Under the pieces are notes generated by a model. That model searched no databases. It was given only the letters and a program-made list of their open reading frames with translations, and had not been told where the DNA came from. From NCBI GenBank assembly GCA_034435375.1, contig DAOTXR010000049.1, forward strand, positions 1 through 33,729: a stretch of DNA of 33,729 nt, written 5' to 3'. Below are positions 6,959 through 13,667 of the stretch, piece after piece (position 1 is the stretch's first letter; each line of letters begins with the position of its first letter). This DNA is from DAOTXR01 sp034435375 (lineage in GTDB: Bacteria; Chloroflexota; Anaerolineae; Aggregatilineales; UBA3940). The position numbers and the translations under genes were made by a program.

Positions 6959-7337
6959 AATAGGGACGCACTGCCTTCACATCCGGCAGGGGCTGGAAGT
7001 GCTTGAGGTTCAGGGTGTAAAGCGGCGTGTCGAGCCGTACTGCGCTGGACGCGATGAGCGCATCAATCACACCTACGCCATGACTGAGCCGCAGCCGCCG
7101 GTGCTGTTCGCTGGCCCACGCGCAGTCAGAGGGGGTCAGGTACACCACTTCATAGCCCACGAGCAGGCGGTCTATGTGCACCAGCTCCTCGCTGCCGCGC
7201 ACCCCGTCCACCAGCTCTATCGCCACCAGCACATGGATGCCGATGACAAACTCCCGGTGCGCCTCAGCCCACGACAGGGCCGGTGGATGCCTGCGCCACA
7301 GGTCGACCACCACACTCGTATCGAGCAGCGCGTCCAC
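6957..7337 (-). CDS. vapC: VapC-like PIN-domain toxin (ribonuclease), fused in frame to a kinase remnant
   Basis: This is a 126-residue PIN domain starting at the GTG at 7337. The acidic residues expected around the single-stranded RNase site are present: LLDTSVVVDLW (Asp), VAIELVDGV (Glu) and GVIDALIAS (Asp), with LYTLNLKHFQPLPDV at the end. VapC toxins cut tRNA or rRNA and pair with a VapB antitoxin encoded just upstream. Here the upstream partner is reduced to a C-terminal piece in another frame (ELLTDSAEFARQLRERAS, about 7300-7410), so the antitoxin appears lost or truncated. The same open frame continues upstream into the ROK kinase remnant, so a chimeric 251-residue protein could be made from a GTG at 7712. 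Confidence 0.7.
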   Translation of the reverse strand: MDALLDTSVVVDLWRRHPPALSWAEAHREFVIGIHVLVAIELVDGVRGSEELVHIDRLLVGYEVVYLTPSDCAWASEQHRRLRLSHGVGVIDALIASSAVRLDTPLYTLNLKHFQPLPDVKAVRPY

Positions 7338-7399
7338 CGGCCTGATCCACACGCCTTGATGCACGCTCACGCAGCTGGCGCGCGAACTCGGCGCTGTCA

Positions 7400-7712
7400 G
7401 TGAGTAGTTCGCAGCATCCAAAGAGATCCAATCTGGGTCAAGTGCATAGGCGGTCAGCGTTATACCATCGCGCACCGCACAGGGCAGCCCGCAGCCAATC
7501 GCCCCTGCCCATTCAAACGCGTCTGCGATGTGCCGGATTGCACCTGCGACCGCCTGCGGCGTGGCTGGCTGAGGAGTGGGAATGCGGATACGATCCGCAA
7601 GTAGCGTCCCGGACTGCGTATCCACCGGGGCTCCTTTAATAGCCGAGCCGCCTACATCAACACCGAGGACAGGCACAGGGAAACTCCACGCGATGCCGGT
7701 GCGGGTCACCAC
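7400..7712 (-). pseudogene. N-terminal remnant of a ROK-family (polyphosphate glucokinase-like) sugar kinase
   Basis: From a GTG at 7712, overlapping the end of the SIS gene by 7 bases, the frame reads VLGVDVGGSAIKGAPVD, the ATP-phosphate loop of ROK kinases. It continues with RIPTPQPATPQAV, AIGCGLPCAVRDG and a final match at DPDWISLDA. These track the first 100 or so residues of polyphosphate/ATP glucokinases, which are normally about 250 long. Homology then stops and the frame runs into the PIN domain. The catalytic Asp region and the zinc or C-terminal lobe are missing, so kinase activity is not expected. The tight overlap says it was once the last enzyme of the catabolic operon. Confidence 0.75.
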
Positions 7713-8746
7713 GTCTCTGTAACTTTAGTCAGGCCGGCCGGTCTACCCGGGTCAATGCCGCGCGCCAGCGCCAGTGCCAGCCCTAGCATCTGCCCTGGCA
7801 TGACAGCGATGGCCGGCAAGAGCCATTCAGGGCAATCTGGCGGTAGACAGATGCCGCCCCGTGCCTGCTGAAGCAGATCTGCATCGTTGGAAATCAGCAG
7901 CAGGTCGGCACGGCGCTCCAACAGATCGGCCACCAGCCTGCGCATATCACCCAGCACTGCGCCAGAAGGCGCAACGAGGATCATGGGGAACCCGTCACCC
8001 ACCATGGCAACAGGGCCGTGCAGAAAGTCGGCGGAGGAGTATGGGTCGGCGACGATGCGGGTCAGTTCAGTGATTTTCAGCGCGATCTCAAAGGCGGTCG
8101 CATAGTTGAAGCCCCGGCCAATCACCGCGCAGTGCTGCATATGCGCGTAGCGCTCCATACGTGCACGTGAGTCTGAGGCTGCTTCAAGCGTCTGCTGTGC
8201 CAGATCAGGCAACCGGGAGAGCCAGCCAAGGACAGCCTGCTCTTGGATGAGATGCCCTGAGAACAGCATCAGCGCCACCAACGTGGCTGTGTAGGTTTTG
8301 GTTGCCGCGATGGAGCGTTCATGCCCGGCGCTGATATCGATCAGGTGTGCAGCGGCTTCGGCCAGCGGCGAAGCGGGATCGTTGGTGATCGCCAGCGTGG
8401 GGCAACCCTGATAGTTGCCTTCCTCGATCACCGAGACAATATCAGGCGATTTGCCGGACTGGGATATACCCATCACCAACGCACGTTTCATCAACGGAGG
8501 CCGCCGGTACAGCGTGAACAGCGAGGGAGTAGCCAGCATCACCGGTAACCGGTTGTGCTGGCCCAGCAGGTACTGAGCGTAGCGGGCGGCGTTATCAGAG
8601 ATGCCGCGCGCAGCGATGATCACATAATCAAACTGACCGCGTAGAGCTGCGGCAATCTGCCCAGCGCGGGCGCTCTGCCGCTCAACCAACCGTTGCAGTA
8701 TGGCAGGCTGCTCGTAGATTTCCTGCTCAAGTAGCGTCCAGCTCAC
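7706..8746 (-). CDS. Double SIS-domain phosphosugar isomerase (GlmS-isomerase/AgaS-like)
   Basis: This 346-residue protein lacks the glutaminase domain of GlmS and has two SIS domains. The first holds VIIAARGISDNAARYAQYL and VMGISQSGKSPDIV, where the SQSG loop binds the sugar phosphate, then LAITNDPASPLA and ERSIAATKTYTATL. The second begins AVIGRGFNYATAFEIALK and contains ADPYSSADFLHGPVAM, the usual E/D-FxHGP motif. It would isomerise, or deaminate and isomerise, a ketose or amino-sugar phosphate in the cytoplasm. The start is GTG with AAAGGAC upstream, 9 bases after the E2 gene. Its place between E2 and a sugar kinase ties it to the GntR-controlled sugar pathway. The exact substrate is unknown. 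Confidence 0.85.
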   Translation of the reverse strand: MSWTLLEQEIYEQPAILQRLVERQSARAGQIAAALRGQFDYVIIAARGISDNAARYAQYLLGQHNRLPVMLATPSLFTLYRRPPLMKRALVMGISQSGKSPDIVSVIEEGNYQGCPTLAITNDPASPLAEAAAHLIDISAGHERSIAATKTYTATLVALMLFSGHLIQEQAVLGWLSRLPDLAQQTLEAASDSRARMERYAHMQHCAVIGRGFNYATAFEIALKITELTRIVADPYSSADFLHGPVAMVGDGFPMILVAPSGAVLGDMRRLVADLLERRADLLLISNDADLLQQARGGICLPPDCPEWLLPAIAVMPGQMLGLALALARGIDPGRPAGLTKVTETW

Positions 8747-8755
8747 AGCGTCCTT

Positions 8756-9943
8756 TCAGCGCAGCCACATCAGGCCGGGTTTCTCAATGTGGCTGGACAC
8801 ACACTGAAGAAAGCGTGCCGCTGGGCCACCGTCCACCACACGGTGGTCAAAAGTCAGGCTGAGCATGATGGTACGGCCAGCCACAAGAACGCCTTCGCGT
8901 ACCACTGGCTTTTCAACGATCCTGCCGATGCCCAGTATAGCGCATTCCGGCAGGTTGATGATTGGCGTAAAAGCGTCGATGCCGAACACCCCCAGATTGG
9001 TGATGGTGAAGGTTGCGCCGCCCATGTCGTCCGGCCTGACACGGCCATCCCGCACGCGCTGGATTTTCTGGTTCAGGTCGTGCGCCAGATCGAGCATCCT
9101 GCGGTCCGGCACACTCCGGAGCACAGGTACAAACAGCCCATGCTCTGAATCCACCGCCACGCCGATGTGGATATCCCGGTGGTGCACCATGCCGTCAGCG
9201 GCCAGCGAGGCGTTGAGCACAGGATGCTGTCGCAGGGCCTGCGCGGTGATCATCGCCATGAGGAGGTCGTAGGAGATCAGATCGCCTTCGTTGCCCGCCT
9301 GCACACGCAGCGTCTGCCGGAGGTCAACCAGCGCCGAGGCGTCGGCTTCTGTGATCAGCGTGACAGGTGCAACGGTGCGGGCACTGTCAGCCATGCGGCG
9401 CGCTGTTGCGGCGCGTACACCGGTTAGCGGCAGGGGCTGCGAGGTCGCCGGTGGCCGGATGGCAGCAGGCACGGCAGCCAGCGCGTCCTTCACGTCAGCA
9501 GCGAGAATGCGTCCGTGTGGGCCAGTGCCGCGCAGGACTGTGAGGTCAACGCCCCGCTGATTGGCAATTTTGCGGGCAAGCGGCGAGGCAATGACGCGCC
9601 CTCCGATCCCCCGAGGAGCCGCCAGGGCTGCCTGTGCCGGGGGAGACGGGGCAGCCGGGGAAGGTGGCTCTGCAGCAAGGCGCGGCTGCTCTGCTGACGC
9701 TTCGCCGGGGGAGAGCAGCAAGCCGACCACCGTTCCTGCCAGAATGACATCCCCCTCGGCGGCCATCAGCTGGTGAACTATGCCGGTCTCAGGGGCTTCA
9801 ATCTCAACGGTGGCTTTGTCTGACTCGGCCTCAAAGATTGGCTGGCCTTTGGAGACGGTGTCGCCTACGCTCACCAGCCAACGCACCAGCGTTGACTCCT
9901 CTGCCACAGCTCCCAGACTGGGCATGATTATCTCAATCGGCAT
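8756..9943 (-). CDS. E2 dihydrolipoyl acyltransferase of a 2-oxoacid/acetoin-type dehydrogenase complex
   Basis: This is a 395-residue E2. An N-terminal lipoyl domain (1-80) carries the lipoylated Lys43 in ESDKATVEI. A Pro/Ala-rich linker follows to about residue 110, then the peripheral subunit-binding domain SPLARKIANQRGVDLTVLRG (about 118-155). A catalytic domain from about 175 ends with FDHRVVDGG, in which His367 and Asp371 transfer the acyl group to CoA. It sits in an operon with E1 alpha and beta, but with the rpiB-like gene between E1 beta and E2, which is unusual. No E3 (dihydrolipoamide dehydrogenase) gene is in the window, so E3 would have to be borrowed from elsewhere. AGGTGATCC precedes the ATG. 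Confidence 0.93.
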   Translation of the reverse strand: MPIEIIMPSLGAVAEESTLVRWLVSVGDTVSKGQPIFEAESDKATVEIEAPETGIVHQLMAAEGDVILAGTVVGLLLSPGEASAEQPRLAAEPPSPAAPSPPAQAALAAPRGIGGRVIASPLARKIANQRGVDLTVLRGTGPHGRILAADVKDALAAVPAAIRPPATSQPLPLTGVRAATARRMADSARTVAPVTLITEADASALVDLRQTLRVQAGNEGDLISYDLLMAMITAQALRQHPVLNASLAADGMVHHRDIHIGVAVDSEHGLFVPVLRSVPDRRMLDLAHDLNQKIQRVRDGRVRPDDMGGATFTITNLGVFGIDAFTPIINLPECAILGIGRIVEKPVVREGVLVAGRTIMLSLTFDHRVVDGGPAARFLQCVSSHIEKPGLMWLR

Positions 9944-9967
9944 GGATCACCTGCCTGTAATGCACCA

Positions 9968-10423
9968 TTAGCCGCTGCGCCGGTACTGCGCGTCAACTGC
10001 AGCAATCTTCTCTACCTTTGGCACAGAGCGGCCCCCACTATATTCCGAGCGCAGCCAGACATCCACCAGCAGCTTGGCTGACTCGACACCAAGCACCTGT
10101 GCACCCAGCGTCATGATCTGGGCATTGTTGCTCTTGCGTGCCCGCTCTGCCGTATAAATGTCGTGAACCTGCGCCGCGCGGATGCCGGGGACTTTGTTCG
10201 CAACGATGGCCATGCCAATGCCCGTGCCGCAGATCAGAATGCCCCGGTCGTGCGCTCCGGCAGCGATGTCCTGCGCCAGCGCCAGCGCGATGTCCGGGTA
10301 ATCCACCTGATCTGGCGTGAAGACGCCAATATCATCGCAGGAGCAGCCTTGCGCGGCCAGGTGCTCTTTAATTGTCTCTTTGAGTGCTAGCCCGATATGA
10401 TCGCTACCAATTATCAATTTCAT
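9968..10423 (-). CDS. rpiB: RpiB/LacAB-family sugar-phosphate isomerase
   Basis: This 151-residue protein has the RpiB fold markers: MKLIIGSDHIGLALKETI at the start, DYPDIALALA, GILICGTGIGMAI with putative catalytic Cys65, and KSNNAQIMTLGAQVLG. It ends SEYSGGRSVPKVEKI, as RpiB proteins do. The family interconverts aldose and ketose phosphates (ribose 5-phosphate, allose 6-phosphate, galactose 6-phosphate, tetrose phosphates). The true substrate cannot be fixed here. It lies 24 bases before the E2 gene and 128 bases after E1 beta, and the gap carries a long hairpin. In this operon a catabolic isomerase is more likely than the housekeeping pentose enzyme. Confidence 0.92.
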   Translation of the reverse strand: MKLIIGSDHIGLALKETIKEHLAAQGCSCDDIGVFTPDQVDYPDIALALAQDIAAGAHDRGILICGTGIGMAIVANKVPGIRAAQVHDIYTAERARKSNNAQIMTLGAQVLGVESAKLLVDVWLRSEYSGGRSVPKVEKIAAVDAQYRRSG

Positions 10424-10465
10424 GGCATACCCCCAACAGCCACTGAGAAGTTTACAGTCCTAGAC

Positions 10466-10542
10466 TCCTTCACTGTGCTGCTGCGGTGTCAGCCCATCTT
10501 CCCGGCTGGCATAGCCGGGAAGATGGCGACAGGAGTGAAGGA
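10466..10542. repeat. Long nested inverted repeat between the E1 beta and rpiB genes
   Basis: A perfect 14-bp stem CCATCTTCCCGGCT / AGCCGGGAAGATGG (10494-10507 and 10513-10526, 5-base loop) sits inside an outer pair TCCTTCACT / AGTGAAGGA (10466-10474 and 10534-10542), with a short TGTC/GACA pair between them. No T-run follows on the minus strand, so it is not a classical terminator. It may be an mRNA-stability or partial-termination element that tunes the expression of downstream genes. Confidence 0.7.
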
Positions 10543-10551
10543 TGAAGCTTG

Positions 10552-11592
10552 CTACAGGGTGCGCTCAACCAGACGGCGCACGGCGTCAATAATGCCGTTG
10601 ACACCCGGTATCATTGCCTGCTGCACGGCGGGCGAAAACGGGATCGGTGCGTCCAGCGTGCCGAGACGGATCACCGGTGCATCAAGATAATCGAAGGCTT
10701 CTTCCGCAATCATGGCGGAGAGTTCCGCACCGCACGCAGCGGTACGTGTTTCCTCGGTGACGACCAGCGCCCGGCTGGTTTTCATTACCGAGCGCAGAAT
10801 TGTCTCTTTATCCAGCGGAACGAGTGTGCGCGGGTCAATGACCTCTACACTGATACCTTGACCGGCCAGCTCGCGGGCGGCATCCAGCGCCCGATGCACC
10901 ATCAGCGCAGTTGCCACAATGGTTACATCTGTGCCTTCGCGTTTGATGTCAGCCACACCCAGCGGGATCGCATAGTCTTCATCCGGAACGCCACCGCTAG
11001 CGCGGGTGTCCACCTGCTCAGTCTTTTCACCGGCAGCGCTCTGCCCGCCAACGGAGCGCGTGCCATACAGAACCTTATGCTCGCAGAAGATCACAGGATT
11101 GTCATCGCGTATGGCGGACTTAAGTAACCCTTTGGCATCATAGGCAGTTGACGGGATAGCCACCTTGAGGCCGGGCGTGTGCATGAACCATGCTTCTGGT
11201 GATTGGTCATGGTGCACGCCATGATGCCGCGCGCCAATAGGCATCCGCACCACCATCGGCACGCTGGCCTGCCCGCCCGATGCGAGGTGCATCTTGGCAG
11301 CCTGGTTCACCACCTGGTCAAACGCACAGGCCACAAAGTCGGAATACTGAATTTCGACCACTGTGCGCCAGCCCAGCATAGCCGCACCGATGGCGCAGCC
11401 AACAATGGCAGTCTCGGACACCGGCGTGTCGCGCACGCGCTCCGGCCCAAACTCATCGAGCAGCCCCTTCGTCACCTGAAACGCCCCACCAAACTCACCG
11501 ATATCCTCACCGATCAGGATCACGCGCGGGTCGCGCCGCATCTCCTCGCGCAGGGCCTCGTTAATAGCTGCAGCCATGGTCAGATTGCGCAC
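10552..11592 (-). CDS. E1 beta subunit of a thiamine-diphosphate 2-oxoacid/acetoin-type dehydrogenase
   Basis: This 346-residue E1 beta has the usual landmarks: VILIGEDIGEFGGAFQVTKG, RVRDTPVSETAIVGCAIGAA, QYSDFVACAFDQVVNQAAK and HHDQSPEAWFMHTPGLKVA. The C-terminal transketolase domain contains VIDPRTLVPLDKETI and VVTEETRTAACGAEL. With E1 alpha it decarboxylates or cleaves an alpha-keto or hydroxyketone substrate and passes the acyl unit to E2. Between LYGTR and VPDEDYAIPLG there is an insertion of about 21 residues relative to typical E1 beta proteins. The GTG start has GAGGAG 8 bases upstream. It begins 40 bases after E1 alpha. Confidence 0.93.
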   Translation of the reverse strand: MRNLTMAAAINEALREEMRRDPRVILIGEDIGEFGGAFQVTKGLLDEFGPERVRDTPVSETAIVGCAIGAAMLGWRTVVEIQYSDFVACAFDQVVNQAAKMHLASGGQASVPMVVRMPIGARHHGVHHDQSPEAWFMHTPGLKVAIPSTAYDAKGLLKSAIRDDNPVIFCEHKVLYGTRSVGGQSAAGEKTEQVDTRASGGVPDEDYAIPLGVADIKREGTDVTIVATALMVHRALDAARELAGQGISVEVIDPRTLVPLDKETILRSVMKTSRALVVTEETRTAACGAELSAMIAEEAFDYLDAPVIRLGTLDAPIPFSPAVQQAMIPGVNGIIDAVRRLVERTL

Positions 11593-11632
11593 AGACTCAA
11601 CTCCTCAAAGCGGCCCACTGGACGCACAGCCG

Positions 11633-12631
11633 TTATCCGCTGCGGGCGAACACCAGCGCCGGAACCTGCTCAACCATTGCCTCTGCGCTGCTACGGGCAA
11701 ATATGACAGCATCCTGCACAGCCTGCCCCACCTCCGCCGTCAGCGCATCGGCCGCCGCCGCGCTCAAGATGCCTTCTTTATCCAGCCATGCGCGGAAGCG
11801 GGGAATGGGGTCTTTTTCCAGCCAGCTTTCCAGCTCACCCGCTGGCCGGTAGTTGGCGGGTTCAAAGCGCGAGTGGCCCCTGTACCGGTAAGTTTCGCAC
11901 TCCACGAGACTCGGCCCATCGCCGGTACGGGCGCGCTCAGCTGCCTGCCTTGCGGCGGAGTAGACGGCCAGCACATCGTTACCATCGACGGTCACGCCAG
12001 GCATTCCATAGCCCGCCGCACGCTGCGCGATATGCTCGACAGCGACGGCTCTGTGGATGGACATGGACACCGCGTAGCGGTTGTTCTCACACACAAAGAT
12101 CACCGGCAGCGACCAAATTGCTGCGAGATTCATGGCCTCATGCACAGCCCCTTCATTTGAAGCACCATCGCCAAAGAAGGAAACAACTACGCGATCCCGG
12201 CCTTCCAGCCGGGCTGCCAGCCCGGCCCCGGCGGCAATCGGCACCCCGGCTCCCACCACGCCGGTCGTCCCCAGAAAGCCGCGTGGCAGGTCGAAGATAT
12301 GCATGGACCCGCCCATGCCGGCGCTGGCGCCAGTCTGCCGGGCGTACATTTCCGCCATCAGCGAGCGCAGCGGTACGCCTTTGGCAATGGCGTGACCATG
12401 CCCCCGGTGCGTGCTGACCATCAGGTCATCAGGCTGGATGGCAGCACCAACACCTGCTGATACCGCTTCCATACCGATGGCCTGGTGCATTGTGCCGGGC
12501 ATCTTTTCGGTCATAAAGGCGTGGTAGAGCGCTTCCTCGAACAGCCGGATTTCCAACATACAGCGCAGCATCCAGACCAGCCCGTGCTGATCGGGATATG
12601 GGGGCGTGGTGGGTTCAGTCGCCACGATCAT
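11633..12631 (-). CDS. E1 alpha subunit of a thiamine-diphosphate 2-oxoacid/acetoin-type dehydrogenase
   Basis: This 332-residue E1 alpha carries the thiamine-diphosphate motif, from GDGASNEGAVHEAMNLAA (Gly154-Asp155-Gly156) to ENNRYAVS (Asn183-Asn184). It also has STHRGHGHAIAKG, MGGSMHIFD and, near the end, RYRGHSRFEPANYR, the phosphorylation-loop region. The length and motifs match both acetoin dehydrogenase and pyruvate-type E1 alpha; sequence alone does not separate them. The ATG overlaps the TAA of the cyclase gene by one base (TAATG), so translation is coupled. It is the second gene of the GntR-linked catabolic operon. Confidence 0.93.
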   Translation of the reverse strand: MIVATEPTTPPYPDQHGLVWMLRCMLEIRLFEEALYHAFMTEKMPGTMHQAIGMEAVSAGVGAAIQPDDLMVSTHRGHGHAIAKGVPLRSLMAEMYARQTGASAGMGGSMHIFDLPRGFLGTTGVVGAGVPIAAGAGLAARLEGRDRVVVSFFGDGASNEGAVHEAMNLAAIWSLPVIFVCENNRYAVSMSIHRAVAVEHIAQRAAGYGMPGVTVDGNDVLAVYSAARQAAERARTGDGPSLVECETYRYRGHSRFEPANYRPAGELESWLEKDPIPRFRAWLDKEGILSAAAADALTAEVGQAVQDAVIFARSSAEAMVEQVPALVFARSG

Positions 12632-13320
12632 TATTCCTCAATTGGCTCAAATGCGATCACTGATACAGGGCTGGCATCCAGTCCGTGCACGCGCCAGGGT
12701 ACCGCGACGACGAAAAAGCGCGGCTTGGTCAAGCGTTCCAGATGGGCGAGGTGTTCGATCAGCGGGATGCCGCTACCCAGTAACTTGCAGTGGTTGGGCT
12801 CGCCAACTTCGCCACGCTTCTCAATCCCGGAGCAATCCACGCCCAGGCATGCAATTTGCATTTCGTCCACAAGCCACGCGATGGCTTCCTGTGTAAAGTA
12901 TGGACGGTCATGCGATCGGGGGGTGCGGTAGAGGTGATGCAGGCCCGTGCGCACAAAGACAATGTCGCCCTGCCGGATATGCCCGCCACGCGCCCGCAGC
13001 TCCTCGCGGGTGATCCCTTCAAACAGCGGCTTGTCGCCGAAATCCACCAGCACAGCTTCACCCACCACGTTTCTGAGGGGTAATCCAGCGCAGTCTATCC
13101 CCCCAGCCACATGATGAAGCGGTGCCTCGATGTGCGTTCCGACATGGCTCCACAGATGGACTTCAGACATCACGTACCATTCACCCGGCTGGACTTTATC
13201 TGCGTAAAAAGGAAGCATCTCCGCGACCGGACGGTTCTGCACAGCCAGGTGGTATTCCTCCTGGTCGGGATACAGGTCAAATGACAGCTCAACGATGCGG
13301 TATCCTTGCATGAAGGCCAT
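12631..13320 (-). CDS. Cyclase/arylformamidase-family metal-dependent hydrolase
   Basis: The ATG at 13320 is preceded at 8 bases by AGGTGG and gives 229 residues. The open frame extends further upstream to 13527, but that part runs through the promoter and operator and is not coding. The signature HVGTHIEAPLHH (H-x-G-T-H-x-E-x-P) binds the metal in this family, which contains kynurenine formamidase, isatin hydrolase and many uncharacterised sugar-operon members. QGDIVFVRTGLHH, CLGVDCSGIE and FVVAVPWRVHGLDASPV are further family landmarks. It is the first gene of the E1/E2/isomerase operon, so it probably opens a lactone, dione or amide in the same pathway. The substrate is unknown. Confidence 0.88.
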   Translation of the reverse strand: MAFMQGYRIVELSFDLYPDQEEYHLAVQNRPVAEMLPFYADKVQPGEWYVMSEVHLWSHVGTHIEAPLHHVAGGIDCAGLPLRNVVGEAVLVDFGDKPLFEGITREELRARGGHIRQGDIVFVRTGLHHLYRTPRSHDRPYFTQEAIAWLVDEMQIACLGVDCSGIEKRGEVGEPNHCKLLGSGIPLIEHLAHLERLTKPRFFVVAVPWRVHGLDASPVSVIAFEPIEE

Positions 13321-13335
13321 TCCCAGAGCCACCTG

Positions 13336-13347
13336 TGGATATAACCA
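13336..13347. promoter_or_regulatory. Candidate GntR operator at the cyclase-operon start
   Basis: TGGATATAACCA differs by one base from the perfect palindrome TGGTTATAACCA found before gntR (30293-30304). It lies 9 bases downstream of the -10 of the minus-strand promoter at 13357-13385, at the expected transcription start, and 16 bases before the cyclase ATG. Confidence 0.65.
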
Positions 13348-13356
13348 GATATGATC

Positions 13357-13385
13357 ATTGTATGGGATACTACATCGACTGTCAA
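13357..13385 (-). promoter_or_regulatory. Promoter of the cyclase-E1-RpiB-E2-SIS operon
   Basis: On the minus strand a perfect -35 TTGACA (13380-13385) is followed after exactly 17 bases by TACAAT (13357-13362). Transcription should start near 13350, giving a leader of about 30 bases to the ATG at 13320. A candidate GntR operator overlaps the start point. Confidence 0.75.
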
Positions 13386-13469
13386 GCCCGATGACCTTAT
13401 ATGGCGTGCAGGTTTCGTGGTGTCGCGGACATTGAAAAGAGGCAGGGTGTGCCGCCTTGCTGATAATTC

Positions 13470-13499
13470 TTGACAAAACCGCCGATCTTACCATACAAT
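13470..13499 (+). promoter_or_regulatory. Promoter of the PQQ-propeller/ABC importer operon
   Basis: A perfect -35 TTGACA (13470-13475), an 18-base spacer and TACAAT (13494-13499) point to the right. The leader to the ATG at 13668 is about 160 bases and shows no obvious riboswitch. The arrangement is nearly identical to the promoter at 30427-30456. A minus-strand TTGACA (13522-13527) with TATGAT (13498-13503) overlaps and could be a second, leftward promoter. Confidence 0.75.
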
Positions 13500-13503
13500 C
13501 ATA

Positions 13504-13519
13504 ATTGGTTATGACCAAT
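13504..13519. promoter_or_regulatory. Candidate GntR operator at the ABC-operon start
   Basis: ATTGGTTATGACCAAT is an inverted repeat with arms ATTGGT/ACCAAT. Its 12-base core (13506-13517) starts 6 bases after the -10, on the transcription start. The core differs from the gntR-proximal palindrome at one position. Confidence 0.7.
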
Positions 13520-13667
13520 AATGTCAATTGCGCGCAGAAGGATATATGCGCCGGGATGATCCGGGTTGAGACGGCGTCCGCAGGGCGGTTTTACCCGGAG
13601 ATCGCCGCAGCACACAGCAAGTGCAACCCGCGTCTAGCCCACCATCGGACCATCATCGAGAGTACTC

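Noticed and set aside
6768..7403. Plus-strand ORF of 211 codons
   Set aside because: It lies opposite the VapC domain and over primase debris; no family resemblance.
13321..13527. Longer N-terminus of the cyclase-family protein (298 residues)
   Set aside because: The extra 69 codons run through the promoter and operators, lack family similarity, and the ATG at 13320 has a good ribosome-binding site.
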